The translations under genes were made by a program, and so were the position numbers. Below, piece after piece: positions 35,619 through 48,000 of a stretch of DNA of 64,000 nucleotides (position 1 is its first letter; every line of letters starts with the position of its first letter). The DNA is from Watersipora subatra. Taxonomy: Eukaryota; Bryozoa; Gymnolaemata; Cheilostomatida; Watersiporidae. The notes under the pieces are model-generated. The model was not told where the DNA came from, made no database searches, and worked only from the letters and a program-made list of their open reading frames with translations. The stretch spans positions 27,101,191 through 27,165,190 of the forward strand of contig NC_088708.1 in the NCBI RefSeq assembly GCF_963576615.1, written 5' to 3'.

Positions 35619-38600
35619 TTAGCTTATTACTGTAAAATTATTGCGATGTCGTCTCCACATTCGTTGAATCTTGACTGCTGCAGTTTGAATTCGACGAATT
35701 TGTGTTGTATGCTCGTTACGTTGAGATAGTTTTTTAAGATTGTTGTACACCTTTGGTGGTGTTGGAGGAACCTCGGGTACATTTTCCTCTTCATCCAGTT
35801 TACCATTGCTGACTACATCCTCATCCTTCTTGATTTCCGGAGTGTCACTGTGATGACTAACTGGACATGTTTCAGTGCGGTAACTTGACATCCGATGACT
35901 GAATGCTCTGTTGCTAGAGAGAAATGCGTTATTTTGTTTTTTTGGCTGACATGTCACAGGCCGTTTGTCTGGCGTAACATCGACTTTTGATTTTGCTGAT
36001 GTAATCTGCTGCTTTGACCTTTCTTGAAACTGTTCACGGTTTCGTAGTTGCTTATTCTTGGCTTGCTTTGCTAGGAAAACTTGCCTATTCTATAAATATA
36101 TAACGTGTATGAATTAGCACAGGAGGATAAGCCAATAGTGTTGAAGAACCCCATGTTATGTATAACACAATTTGTGCTCACATTTCCATAAATACAAGTA
36201 GGCAGATTTTATTTGCAAACCTAAATAGTCTTTCCTTTAATTCATTGCTCAATGTTAAAAGTGTTATGGTAGGAGGTATGAAGTAGTACAGCTAAACATC
36301 GCATTTTTTAGTAGCTTACATTCCCAGAGAGGTTGAGTTGTGACCCTTATCGTATACATAAAACTACTTGAAGCTATGCCTTTATGGCTCTAATCGTAGC
36401 AAAAACTGACTATATAGTTGCATGGAATCTACTACTACAAACGAAATGTACACTTTCATGGAAGACTGACTGACCTGCTTATTGGTCTGTTTCTGTGCTG
36501 CCTCAGTCTTTGTCCAAGCATCCGTTCTCCTTTTGTGATTTCCTTGTCTGTGTTCTAACATGGCCTGCAGTGTTGCTTGAAATGAGTCATACCTGGACAT
36601 ATTGGAGTTCGCTGCTCTCGTATTAGGTTCTCGAGTAGATGAACTTTCTATCTGCCTCGGTAATGTTTTGTTTGTCACAGTGTTAATCACTGCGACCTCA
36701 TACTCCATTTCACTGTTAGGAACTTTAAGTCTTGTATGAGCTACAGCAGACTGGCCGTGTCTGAGGTTATCGGATGGTTTTGATAGATCTTTCGCTTGTC
36801 TGCGAGAGGATGGAGCTGATGCTGGCTTGCTTTGGAGATTCTGTGTATTAGTTCCTGTTGAATGACGAGATGCTGAAGCCTGCTTAGCTGCCGAAATTTT
36901 GTGTTCATTTGCCTTTTTGCTCCGATCGCCACCCGCGTATTTAGCTAGTATCTGATCTACTTGCGCCGTCCTCCTGCTTGCTCGCGCTTCTGTGTTGGCA
37001 TCTTTATGTCCAGACCTGTACTTGCTGAGTATGTTATGAATTGCATTTTCTCGATTTGGGTTCTCTTGCTGAATGCGAGACTGAAATGATTCAGTCGATA
37101 TGATGTCGAGCTTAGCATGATTTGTTTCAATCATTGGTGAACTTGCAGTCGTTTTGGCCTCAGTACCTAATGTGCTTTCTTTAGGCACTTGTGATGTAGA
37201 TGTCAACGATGAAGACTCATTACTGTCATGTCGATGCCCTTGTTGAGAATTTGCCAGTTTTCTTTTAAATTCCTCAAGCTTCTGTCGTGTCGAGTGTTCT
37301 TGAATCTCCAAATGCTTGCCTATAGCAAGGGCCCTCTGTTGGTCAATCTTTTTCTGTAACTATTGACACAAAATAATGTAACTACGATCTGCAAATATCT
37401 TAAAATCTGCAAATATTTTATATATCTGCAAATCTGCTTAATATTTACCTGGTTTTGAAGCTTCTCCTGTTTTTGCAAGGTAGTCTTTACTTTCGTAGTG
37501 TCAAGGCTTCCATCCTTTTTCGTCATTGTAAAGAACTTATCTTTGACAGTCCGGTATTTCGTCGACTGTTTATCACTTTCATCTTCAGTCTGGCTTTGAA
37601 TTTCGGCCAATCTTGCCTTAGCCGCGCTTATCTCGGTATGAAGTCGATCCTGAACACATTAAATAAAATTTGCAACTAACTATATGTATATACATGTATA
37701 TACTGACAAACCTTCATATCATAGACAAAGTAAAAGATACACTTCACCACTACAATTGTGATGTATTAAGATAAGCATTGGATTGATAGGGTTTTCATAT
37801 TAGCCTATTATATAAGATCTCTGAACAAAAGTAGATATCGCCATAATGTGCTCAGACCAACACACTATTATTTATAAACTTTATTATTATTATTGTTCAT
37901 AGAATTTAACAGCGATAGTAGTTTATGGGATCATTGAGTCATTGTGCCTAAGTATTACAAAAATTAGTTTACATACCACTCGTTTCTGGAGTTGTCTTTT
38001 CACTAAAGTTTCCTGTTCGAGAAGGTGCTTATCAGCAGCTTGCTGCTGAAGTTTCACTGTGTAAGCATGCTGGTCTGCCAGTTGGTGCTGCGTCACTTCT
38101 AACTTCCTCCTGCAGCAATAAACTCAGCTAGCAAGTCCACAATGGATACGAGCATTCTTTGCTATTTGACAAGGAAGTGAGCGATCAGGAACAATTTGTT
38201 GCGCAGTACTTGTGAGCATCTATACACATGCCAGTCAACACTAAAAATCAGCACGTTTAGAATAGCAAAAATTAAAACAGGTTAGTTTCTGGCTTATGCA
38301 ATGATAGTAATGTGGCGTGCGTTAGTAGCAATACTGAGTTTTTTGCAGTCAGGCAAAAATGACTTGCTAATGAGTTACAAAAGCTTAGTTGTCTGATACG
38401 ATGGTGAAAGCCACCTGTTGCTTCAGATGCTTTGGTAAGAGCTAAGCAACAGAAAATACATTATGTTACATGCTCCAAAGTGCATTTGTCATATTCAGAA
38501 CAATTTCATGTGTATAGCCTTTGCTATATATATATGTACATTTATATTATACAGATATATACAGCCTGTATATGACGAGTACCAAGTGCAAAACAACGTA

Positions 38601-41600
38601 GCTATCGCAAAACATTTTAGTAAAACTCATCTTGTTTTAATATACTGAACTCGTACAGTTTAGAGTTCTCTATTTTGTATTTCTCTAGTTCTAATTTGTT
38701 TAAATCAACATATATATAAAAAGCTGTGCTATCCAATATTGCCCGTGTAATAAAAAAGGCTTTGTACAAAAATTTGATATGTATTGAGCCTATAACAACA
38801 TTTACCATTCTAACTTTTAAACTACATATCACGAGAGGAATGTTTTGTGTAGTTGAAATAAATTAAGAGATAAAATAAAAACAACTGTAAAGGTTTTAAA
38901 ACTTCGTAAAACAACTGTAATTTTCAAGCTGTTAGCCAAGCACATTGCCAATGAAAAATTCTAGTAAGCTGCTTAATAAGATAGGCTTTTAATTGCGGTA
39001 AGCCATGACTTTGCGTTGTTGTCCAGCTACAACTATTCTAATAATTGCTATAGCTGGACAATCAATCCTACAAACGAACAAACTTTGAGAAATATGTATA
39101 TATAGATTATGTGTGTGGGCGCAAAGCTTACAATACTTTTCTCCAATCTAGTTAAATTGAAACTGTTAGTGTTACTGATGACATCACTAGTACTTGTTTG
39201 CTGTATTGTGTTTATTTTTGAGTGCCCAGTTAGACAACGATGCAACAAAGATGTCTAATACGTACCCTAAACTATTTATCACCATTTCAAACTCCTGTTC
39301 AGCGACAGTTTTCTTGAAAGCTTTCAGATGGTTGGCTTGTTCAATCTGCTCAGCGTAGTTGCTCTCTACTTTCTTGTTAAGTTGCACAACTTCCTGGTTT
39401 CTTTTTCGGTCAAATGGTGTTGCAATTCGGTGAAGCGTAGCTCCAGCACTTTTTGGTTTTGGTCTCTCATCATGAGCTCTCTGTACAGTTGGCTGTTCCA
39501 CTGGAAAGTAGCAGTATTGGGTAATATATTTTTAGCCGTCAATATAATTGTAAATCATTTTTTTTAAAGATAAAATTCTTGAAGCCTTGACAAGAACTAA
39601 GCATAATTACCAAAGTTTTTTTTGCATATTTGAGCAAAAAACCAACGGTTTTCAAAAGTAGTATTTCAGTCTTTTAACAGAATAAATACAGACTTACCTA
39701 ATTAATTCTCATGTGTACGTACAATAAAGAAAATAGAAAGATGAAACAATCTAACAATAGCAGGAAAAGTGCTAAGAAGGGCATTAGGATAAATTTTGAC
39801 CTCTGATTAATACAAGTAATCAATAGATAATGAGTGTTGTTCAACTATGCTAAAAGAATCATAAGCACTCATTAGAAAACACTCCATAAAAGCATTTGAT
39901 TCAAGCAGAAACAATCAAGTAGAGAAGCATCAGGAATGAACACTTTGCTCAAAGTTTGAATACCAAACACTGACTTTCACCAAAATATTGTTTAATAAAA
40001 AATGTTTTTTGTGTAGATATGCATGAAAATATTAAAAATAAGTTTATAACACACGTAAATCAGCAAAACTCTGGTGGATTGTTGGTAAGCGACTTTTATC
40101 TTAGTATTCTATATGTACCAAAATTGACAGCAGTTTCCAAAATGGGAAAAAACAAGTTGATAAAGGAATAAACAGCTAACTTTGAGCAAAACTCTTTAAA
40201 TTAAATATGTCAGCTTATCATAACCCGCAAATACCAGCAGATGCTGAGCTCTCAAACTCATATAGTTGCCTAGAGGGAACAACTCCGCAAGCAAAACTAT
40301 GCGAGGTTACTATAAGTTAGGGCGACACTTTTCTGAAGCTGTTTAGCTACAAGAAAATACAGGGATTACGGTTCATTACAAACAGCACAGATGTCGAGGA
40401 TGCTCACCGACAACTATTCGAACCTGCTTTCTCTTCATTGGCTTGCTCTCTGTTGCCAGTATAATAGACAATATTACATTTGAGCCTTGTATGCAACATG
40501 CAAATATTTCACTGGAAAAAGAGAAACAGATGAAGATAGAAATATAAGAATACTAAGTAGATGTATCGATGTCGCGGTCTTACCATCGTTTAGTTGAACT
40601 TGCCACGCTTCATTCGGACCATTCCTTTGTTGACCTTCATTTGACCCTGATGACTTGAGAATGGTTGGCCTCAAGGATGTGCTTTTGCTGCGCTGCTGCT
40701 TCTTTTCCCAAGCCCCATAGGCGCTCCTGTATTTAATACACATCTGAGCTAAACTGTTTTTGAAGCAAAAAACTCAACCAATTCTTTTCTACAGTCACGA
40801 CTGTAATTACTCAGCTTGGCTGGAAATAGGTAGATGAGAGATCGGTGTAATGTAAGAGGGCAGTAAAATGCACATGTTTATTCCTCTTAGGGCCCATGTT
40901 GCAAATTTAAAAACTGGATAGAGCAACTACAAATGCTTTATATCCAAATATCATTCTCAAGTGACTTCTTACATATCCTTATGCAAACCCAAATTTGATT
41001 GGCTCTCATGCTCGTGATGTCATCACAAAAACCTAGAACATTTCATTGCATTGAGAGTTGACCACATGTGAAGAAAGCAACTTTTTAGGCAAAGATTTCT
41101 AGCTCTTTGAGGTAAGTTGGAATCATGAATTTTCTGTGCTTTGTACTATGTTGACCATACTTTTACACGCATAAAAAGTTTTTGAGAAATTTTTTTCTGC
41201 TATCTACATGAGCTCCAAAATTTTTGTGCAGCAGTGAAACATTGCGCTCAGCATAGCTAATCTACAGGTCAGAGTTGAAAGGGTTAAAGTTTTACAGCTG
41301 ATTATAAGAATATGTGGTGTCCAGGTAGTTATCATTTTAGTAATCACAAACATTACAAAAAATAATTTATTTGCTGTACAAATAATTGAAATAATTATAG
41401 ACAGTTTTTCCACTTTTCTAAAAAGGCAGTAAAGTAGACATATATACCGCTTACTTCGCTAAATCGTTAGCATCATCTCGAAAGTTGATATCTTGTCGCT
41501 TGCTAGGGTAGGCCAAGGGCGCCTCATGATACCGACCTCCTGTGTAAAATGCCTCCTGCACGTGCGAAGGCTGGCGTTTTAGCTGCTCGGCTATTCGCAG

Positions 41601-42002
41601 TGTCTTGTCACTGTTCTCTTTTATCAGTTTCTTGAAAATGCTCATGCACTCTCTAAACTTATGTGGGTCGGTCACACCTGAACACAGGATAATCTTGTAC
41701 CACCGCTGTCAGACAGCAAAATAAGTTTCAACTAAGCTTATGAGACACAATGTAAGACTGTTGAATGACAATATTAATAATACCCACCAGCCACAATTGG
41801 ATCGACAAGCCGTCCGTTGAGAAAATCTTTGACAACGTGCTGGCAAAATTCTCTGTCCTCTTTCGTGAGAAGAAGCTTTTCCTCTTCCATGTCGTTAGGA
41901 TTCTGTCCGCCGTGTTTAAGCATGTTGTTTTCTACCTCTAGTTCAGCAACCCTAGTGCGAAGCTTTTTAATCATTGACTTGTCATCAATCTCTTCATTCT
42001 TT
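35619..42002 (-). other. KIF6: Kinesin stalk and tail exons 8-15
   Basis: Exon 8 ([20 protein letters not shown]) is the coiled-coil neck, similar to the KIF6 post-motor segment. Exon 9 includes [14 protein letters not shown], also KIF6-like. Exons 11-14 hold long heptad-rich helices with many Gln, Lys and Glu. Exon 14 is 885 bp and adds a Ser/Thr/Arg-rich low-complexity region with two similar motifs, ILSKYRSG and ILAKYAGG. Exon 15 ends with [16 protein letters not shown], an IQ motif that should bind calmodulin-like proteins, just before the stop. I cannot assign the region after exon 10 to a named family. Confidence 0.82.
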
Positions 42003-45000
42003 CTGAAAAAGCAAATTTTAAATTTCATAAGTGATTGCATAACATCCGAATAATAGGTACATTAGTGACATTACATGTGAAAAAGAAATGAGAAACATGG
42101 AACAAATTAGATAAATAAACTGATTTCTTTTATGCACTCTTGAATTTGTTTGAAAAGCCTACTTCATGTACTAATAACTTCATGATAATAGCACACGTGC
42201 AAGTAATTACATTCAGCTACAGAAAAGTCAAGATTATATTTACCAGGGGGGCTGCCTCAGCAAATATAGTAACGTAATTACTGTTTTAGAAAATGGAGAG
42301 TTTTAGAACTAAATGCATATTGTCAAAGGTATTGCATGACGAGTAAAATAAATGATAAAATTCACATCGAAGTATACCTTGCAGTGTTTGAAATGCATGA
42401 AACTCTTTGAGCAAATCTGCAAGTTGAAATGCTTTCACTCAAATTAGGCAACTCCAGAGAGATCGTTGCTATCATAGTTGTCAAACAGTTTCCTCCTGTG
42501 AAATAAAGTTACAACATATTATAGCAAAGTCAGCATGCTGACTAACCTGTCATATCTTTGATAATGAAACTTGTGAAAATTTCCAAGTCCAATGTGAAGA
42601 CATGGAATGTAGGCTTACAGATCATAAACATGGTTGAAGCGAGTGAAGAGGCTGAAGTTAGAGATGGTTTGAGGTGATTAATTTTGTTTCACCAGCTAAT
42701 CTCGACAAAATTAAATCAGGATATGTGAATCAAATAAATCAAAGTGATATTTGGTAAATAAATTGGTAATTTGATTAATTGGTTAATGATATTGATTGTA
42801 CATTGAAATCATCAGGTTAGATTCCTGCAAACATCACTAGCGGGTTCTCAAAGCAAGGAAAAAAGACAAAGAAATAAATATTATAATTCAATTTTTATTG
42901 CAATAGGTTTATCGCTATTGAGAAATAATACCAATCTCATGCCTACAAAAGCTTTTAGTCAAGCTTTCATTTCAAGATACTGTTGAACTTTGGTGCGAAT
43001 GCAGCCCTCCATAAAGGCAACATTGTGAGGTTCAAAGAGCTCAAATATATAGTAGTTCAAGGTATAACAGTAGATCATAGAAAAGATTATAAACATGACA
43101 TTTACATTATAGAAATTAGGAAGCCAAATGCATTGCCTAAATTAGCATGATAATTTAAAAAGTTACATGTACAATAACATTGCACTGCTAAACCAAACTA
43201 ACTTAAAGCGTTACAAAATTGCACAATAACAAAAAACCACTGCAATTGTTTGTCTGAGAAAATTTGAGAACTCAATGCAAAGCATTCGTGTAGACATGGT
43301 ATTTGAAATGTGTTGTACAACTCTTGCAGTGGACAAAAGCAGACTCACCCAAACTGTCTTTGAGCAACATAGTCAGCAGAGAATTTCGATATGGTATATG
43401 TCTTCCGCTGCTATCAGCAGCACTATATGGTCGCTTTGCAAGAGCTGACCAGCTCTTGGAAACACCGGGCGGCGCCGTTCGCAAACGGGCGGATGAGGTG
43501 GCATCTTGGTGCAACGCAATGATTACACCTTCCAGGTAGTGTAAGGAGAGGTTGATGTACTTTGCTTCAGAGAGCTGTAATCCTTTTACACCAGTTTTAC
43601 AGACCCTCTCCGAACCAGCCAAGTCAACAAAATGCATTTTGGACCTAAAAGTATTACAAAATTTGAAAAAAACAAGAAATTGAAAAAAATTCATATAAAA
43701 GCTTACCAATTGTTTTATTGGTTGCATGTAGAGACAGCAATGCCTGTCTTCAAAGATTAACTTAGAAAGACACATCTTGCCAAATAAATTTTTTAGGTTG
43801 TCATGACAACACTGTTATGAGTATTTGTGATAATGAACTGTTGTAATGAACTGGGACCATTGTTCCTAATGGTCAGAATTCGTCTAGCGCTAGTGTGCTA
43901 CGAGATAGTCTCGCAATGATCACAAAATTTTTATTGGTTGTTTTTGTTTGTGAACCGTTACTCATTACTAAAAAGAGAGAGAGCACTATAACAAGCCATT
44001 CAGACCCCTTACCTAAAAGTAAGTACTCTAAACTAAAACCAAGTGAAGGTTCAATCGATGTCAAACCAAAATCAGGCCAGGCAAAGCCTTAGGTCTATAA
44101 TCGCTTCAGTGCAACGCTTATGAACTCCATGATACTTCTACTGAAATAATTCTCTGCTCAGCTAAGTTTTAACTGGTTTATTTGATAACTAGTAATCTTG
44201 CTGACCAAGATGTAAAAGTGAGGTGAACTACTGCTGACCTATGTTCATGACATAGCAGCAAAGACCAACAGGTTACAGCTCCTAATATTCCTATTGTTCA
44301 ATCAATAATATTTGCTATTCAATGTTCAGCAGTATTTGCTAGTAGTATTCAGATTCACAAAACTGCTCTAGAATAAAAGATAGTGATAGGAATAAAGCTA
44401 TTTGCCTGCTATAGACAAAACCAGACAAAAGCTTTTACTAGTGCAGAAATCAAATGCAAAGTTATACACAAGGTTTCATGGCCCCCATATATCTCACTTT
44501 GAAAATGGACCACATAAATTTTGAACCCCGATTATCTGTATACATGTAGATGTCACTGACTTCCACCCAACTACAAGCAACCTGTCTTTGGGGTAACAGA
44601 GTAAATGCAACCTGTTTGTGGCTGAAAGTAAAAAACGTATATGGAACCTGTTAAGGGATGACAACTTTGAAAACAATACAGACCTGACAAGCATATCTCC
44701 CTTACGACTTGAGAGGTAGACAGTGAACACTGCATGGGAGCGAGAGGACCTGTTATTCATTGCTGTTTCAGCCACCTTCCTGTTCAGCTCGCCTGCAATA
44801 CAGGTGCTCTTACACTGTGGTACTCTAACGGAAAATTTGAAGTACTACAAGCTCATTTTTAAATAGAGTCAGGAAGCTGGCAAAAGTGAGATTAGAACAT
44901 TCTGGTATCCGTACCTTTTAAGCACTGCTCTCAAAGACGAATTACCAATCAATAACTGTTTCTGCTTTAAAAATACACTTTAACCATAGACTGTCTGCAT

Positions 45001-48000
45001 GAGTTAAGTGTGGATATTGAGTGCTGAAAAACTTGTACAAGTAAAAATTGATTTTCGTAAAAATGAAGTGTTGTGTGACGTGTCAAGTCAGGACAGCTTT
45101 TTGTAAACAAGATGACTTCAACCATATTGGAATTTCTAATTGTATCTCTCAAACACTGATACTGACAAGTGCTTCACCATATAAAACCTATTCTTCCACT
45201 AATTCCTTATTCTAATACCGGTGACCCAACATCGAATGGTGGTAGCACCTCTCACAACAAAATGTGGCAAAATGCTGTTGTCCTAACATAATAGTGTGAA
45301 AAACATAGTGCTCACCTTCTTGGTCACAACCTTACGTGTGCTGCTCATAGTTGACTATAATTACAACAAAAAAAGATTTTTCTGTTGAGAAAAGAGTCTG
45401 AAATGCAAGCATGTGGCTGCTACACTATTTTTAAATACAAAAAAATTGTGGTCTAAAACTAGCGAAAATATAGTAGTGCATCCGTGTGTTTACCTTGAGC
45501 TAATAAAGATTGAGCCACTTCCTCGGTGTTCATAGAAAGAATGGAAAGATTTTTGACAACAGCAGCTCCTTGAGGCCCATCAACCACTGTGACCTTATGC
45601 AAACAAAGTGTGGCAGTGCATGAGAAATAACAAAATATTGGTGGGGCTGTTTCACACGGTATGTAAAAGCATGGTTGTGTGTGTGCTAGCAAATATGCTG
45701 CCTATAGGGTACAAACTCAGACTATAGCTTTTTGCACGTGGATTCATTACAAGGATTTTCTCAAACATATGACTTGTTTGAATTTAGAAAGTAGCGCATA
45801 TCCTGAATTACATTTTCTTAGCTCAGTGATTACACATGAACTATTCAAATTTGCTGAGTAAGCCCCTTTAAGACTGTAAAGAATATACGGTAACTTATAG
45901 CACAAGATCTTGACACATCACACAACGATCTCTACCTTAGAAAAACCGGTAGTGCCAGGAGGACCTCTTGCAGTGGGTTTTAATAGATCATAGCCAACCT
46001 CTTGATAAATCTCAAGAAAGGAACCATGCACTGTGATATTCTCTCCAGCCTCCTTTCTGGCGTTCACTGCAGCGAATATCCTTGTGAGACTCCTGGAAGT
46101 GTAAGATTTGAAGTCAAGTCAGTCGAAATGTTTAAAAAGCTCGAGAATAAAACTTGCTGTAGAAAAAGAGGAAAGAAACTGGGATGAATTAATAAACTGC
46201 CAGACGGGTTGGTGTAACATACATCTAGTACAAACTAGTATAACAATATGTATGTCAGGAGGGTTGGTGTAACATACATCTAGTACAAACTAGTGTAACA
46301 ATATGTATGTCAGGAGGGTTTGTGTAACATACATCTAGTACAAACTAGTATAACAATATGTATGTCAGGAGGGTTGGTGTAACATACATCTAGTACAAAC
46401 TAGTGTAACAATATGTATGTCAGGAGGGTTTGTGTAACATACATCTAGTACAAACTAGTGTAACAATATGTATGTCAGGAGGGTTTGTGTAACATACATC
46501 TAGTACAAACTAGTGTAACAATATGTATGTCAGGAGGGTTGGTGTAACATACATCTAGTACAAACTAGTGTAACAATATGTATGTCAGGAGGGTTGGTGT
46601 AACATACATCTAGTACAAACTAGTGTAACAATATGTATGTCAGGAGGGTTTGTGTAACATACATCTAGTACAAACTAGTATAACAATATGTATGTCAGGA
46701 GGGTTGGTGTAACATACATCTAGTACAAACTAGTGTAACAATATGTATGTCAGGAGGGTTTGTGTAACATACATCTAGTACAAACTAGTATAACAATATG
46801 TATGTCAGGAGGGTTGGTGTAACATACATCTAGTACAAACTAGTGTAACAATATGTATGTCAGGAGGGTTTGTGTAACATACATCTAGTACAAACTAGTG
46901 TAACAATATGTATGTCAGGAGGGTTTGTGTAACATACATCTAGTACAAACTAGTGTAACAATATGTATGTCAGGAGGGTTTGTGTAACATACATCTAGTA
47001 CAAACTAGTATAACACTGTTTGTAAAACCTTGTTGAACTATGCTCTGGTTGAAACTTCAGAAGTAAGATTTTGTTTACTTGTTGTATTACTAAAATGCAG
47101 TACTAGGAACTGCAGCCCTATGTTGTCTATTGTGCTGAGTAATTACTTTGTCTTGCAAGTAATATTATATTTTGTGAGTCTCGACATTGATTATCATAAT
47201 TATATATTATTACTATTACTATCCCTACTAATTATCTGGCAGTAAGTCTGCCGTGAGAGATCGTCAGGTGTATCAATACAGAGCAAAAAATAAGTAAATA
47301 CACAATAAGCCTTACATCCTTGAAAGTGAATGATTGGTACAGGTGGTAGTGTATTGGACAGTCAAGTTCATTGTTGGGGGTTCGAATCCTGTACAATGTA
47401 ATCTTTTGTCTCGACTTCTAACTGTGGCTTAGGACAGATAGATACAGTAATTATTATATAAAGATTAGCCAATTCCCGGCATTGTACGAGTATTAAAAAG
47501 CAGCTTATAAACAGAGGCAGGTGATGTAGTTGCCTGCCACTCACCATTGGGCTGGTACATTGCCAATGGCTAATTTGAGTAAGCTAGTATCTGTATGGCT
47601 TAACTTACTAATAAGAGCAAGCTTTAGTGACATCGCGTAACGCAGAGCGCTATGCATATTTTAACTCTAACAACGACCCAAATCACCCAATGATTTCAGG
47701 TGAATGGGAGGTTCCGAGATTAAATCTTCTGTGATGGGGATTGTCTTCTGTGATTTGTCATTGTTAGATACTAATCGCTATAACTGAACAGACAGAGTGA
47801 CGGATGACACAAACTTTGAGATTTTTATATATAGATTATTATCCCTACTAGTACCCTGGCAGTCTAATGTGCTGTAAGAGATCCTCAGGTGTAATAACTA
47901 TATGTACAATTATTCAAAGGTACCAGTGAGCAGTCAATTGGTGCAGGTGTTGGAGTGTTGGTCTACCAACTTGAATGCTGTAAGTTTGAATCTCATATGA

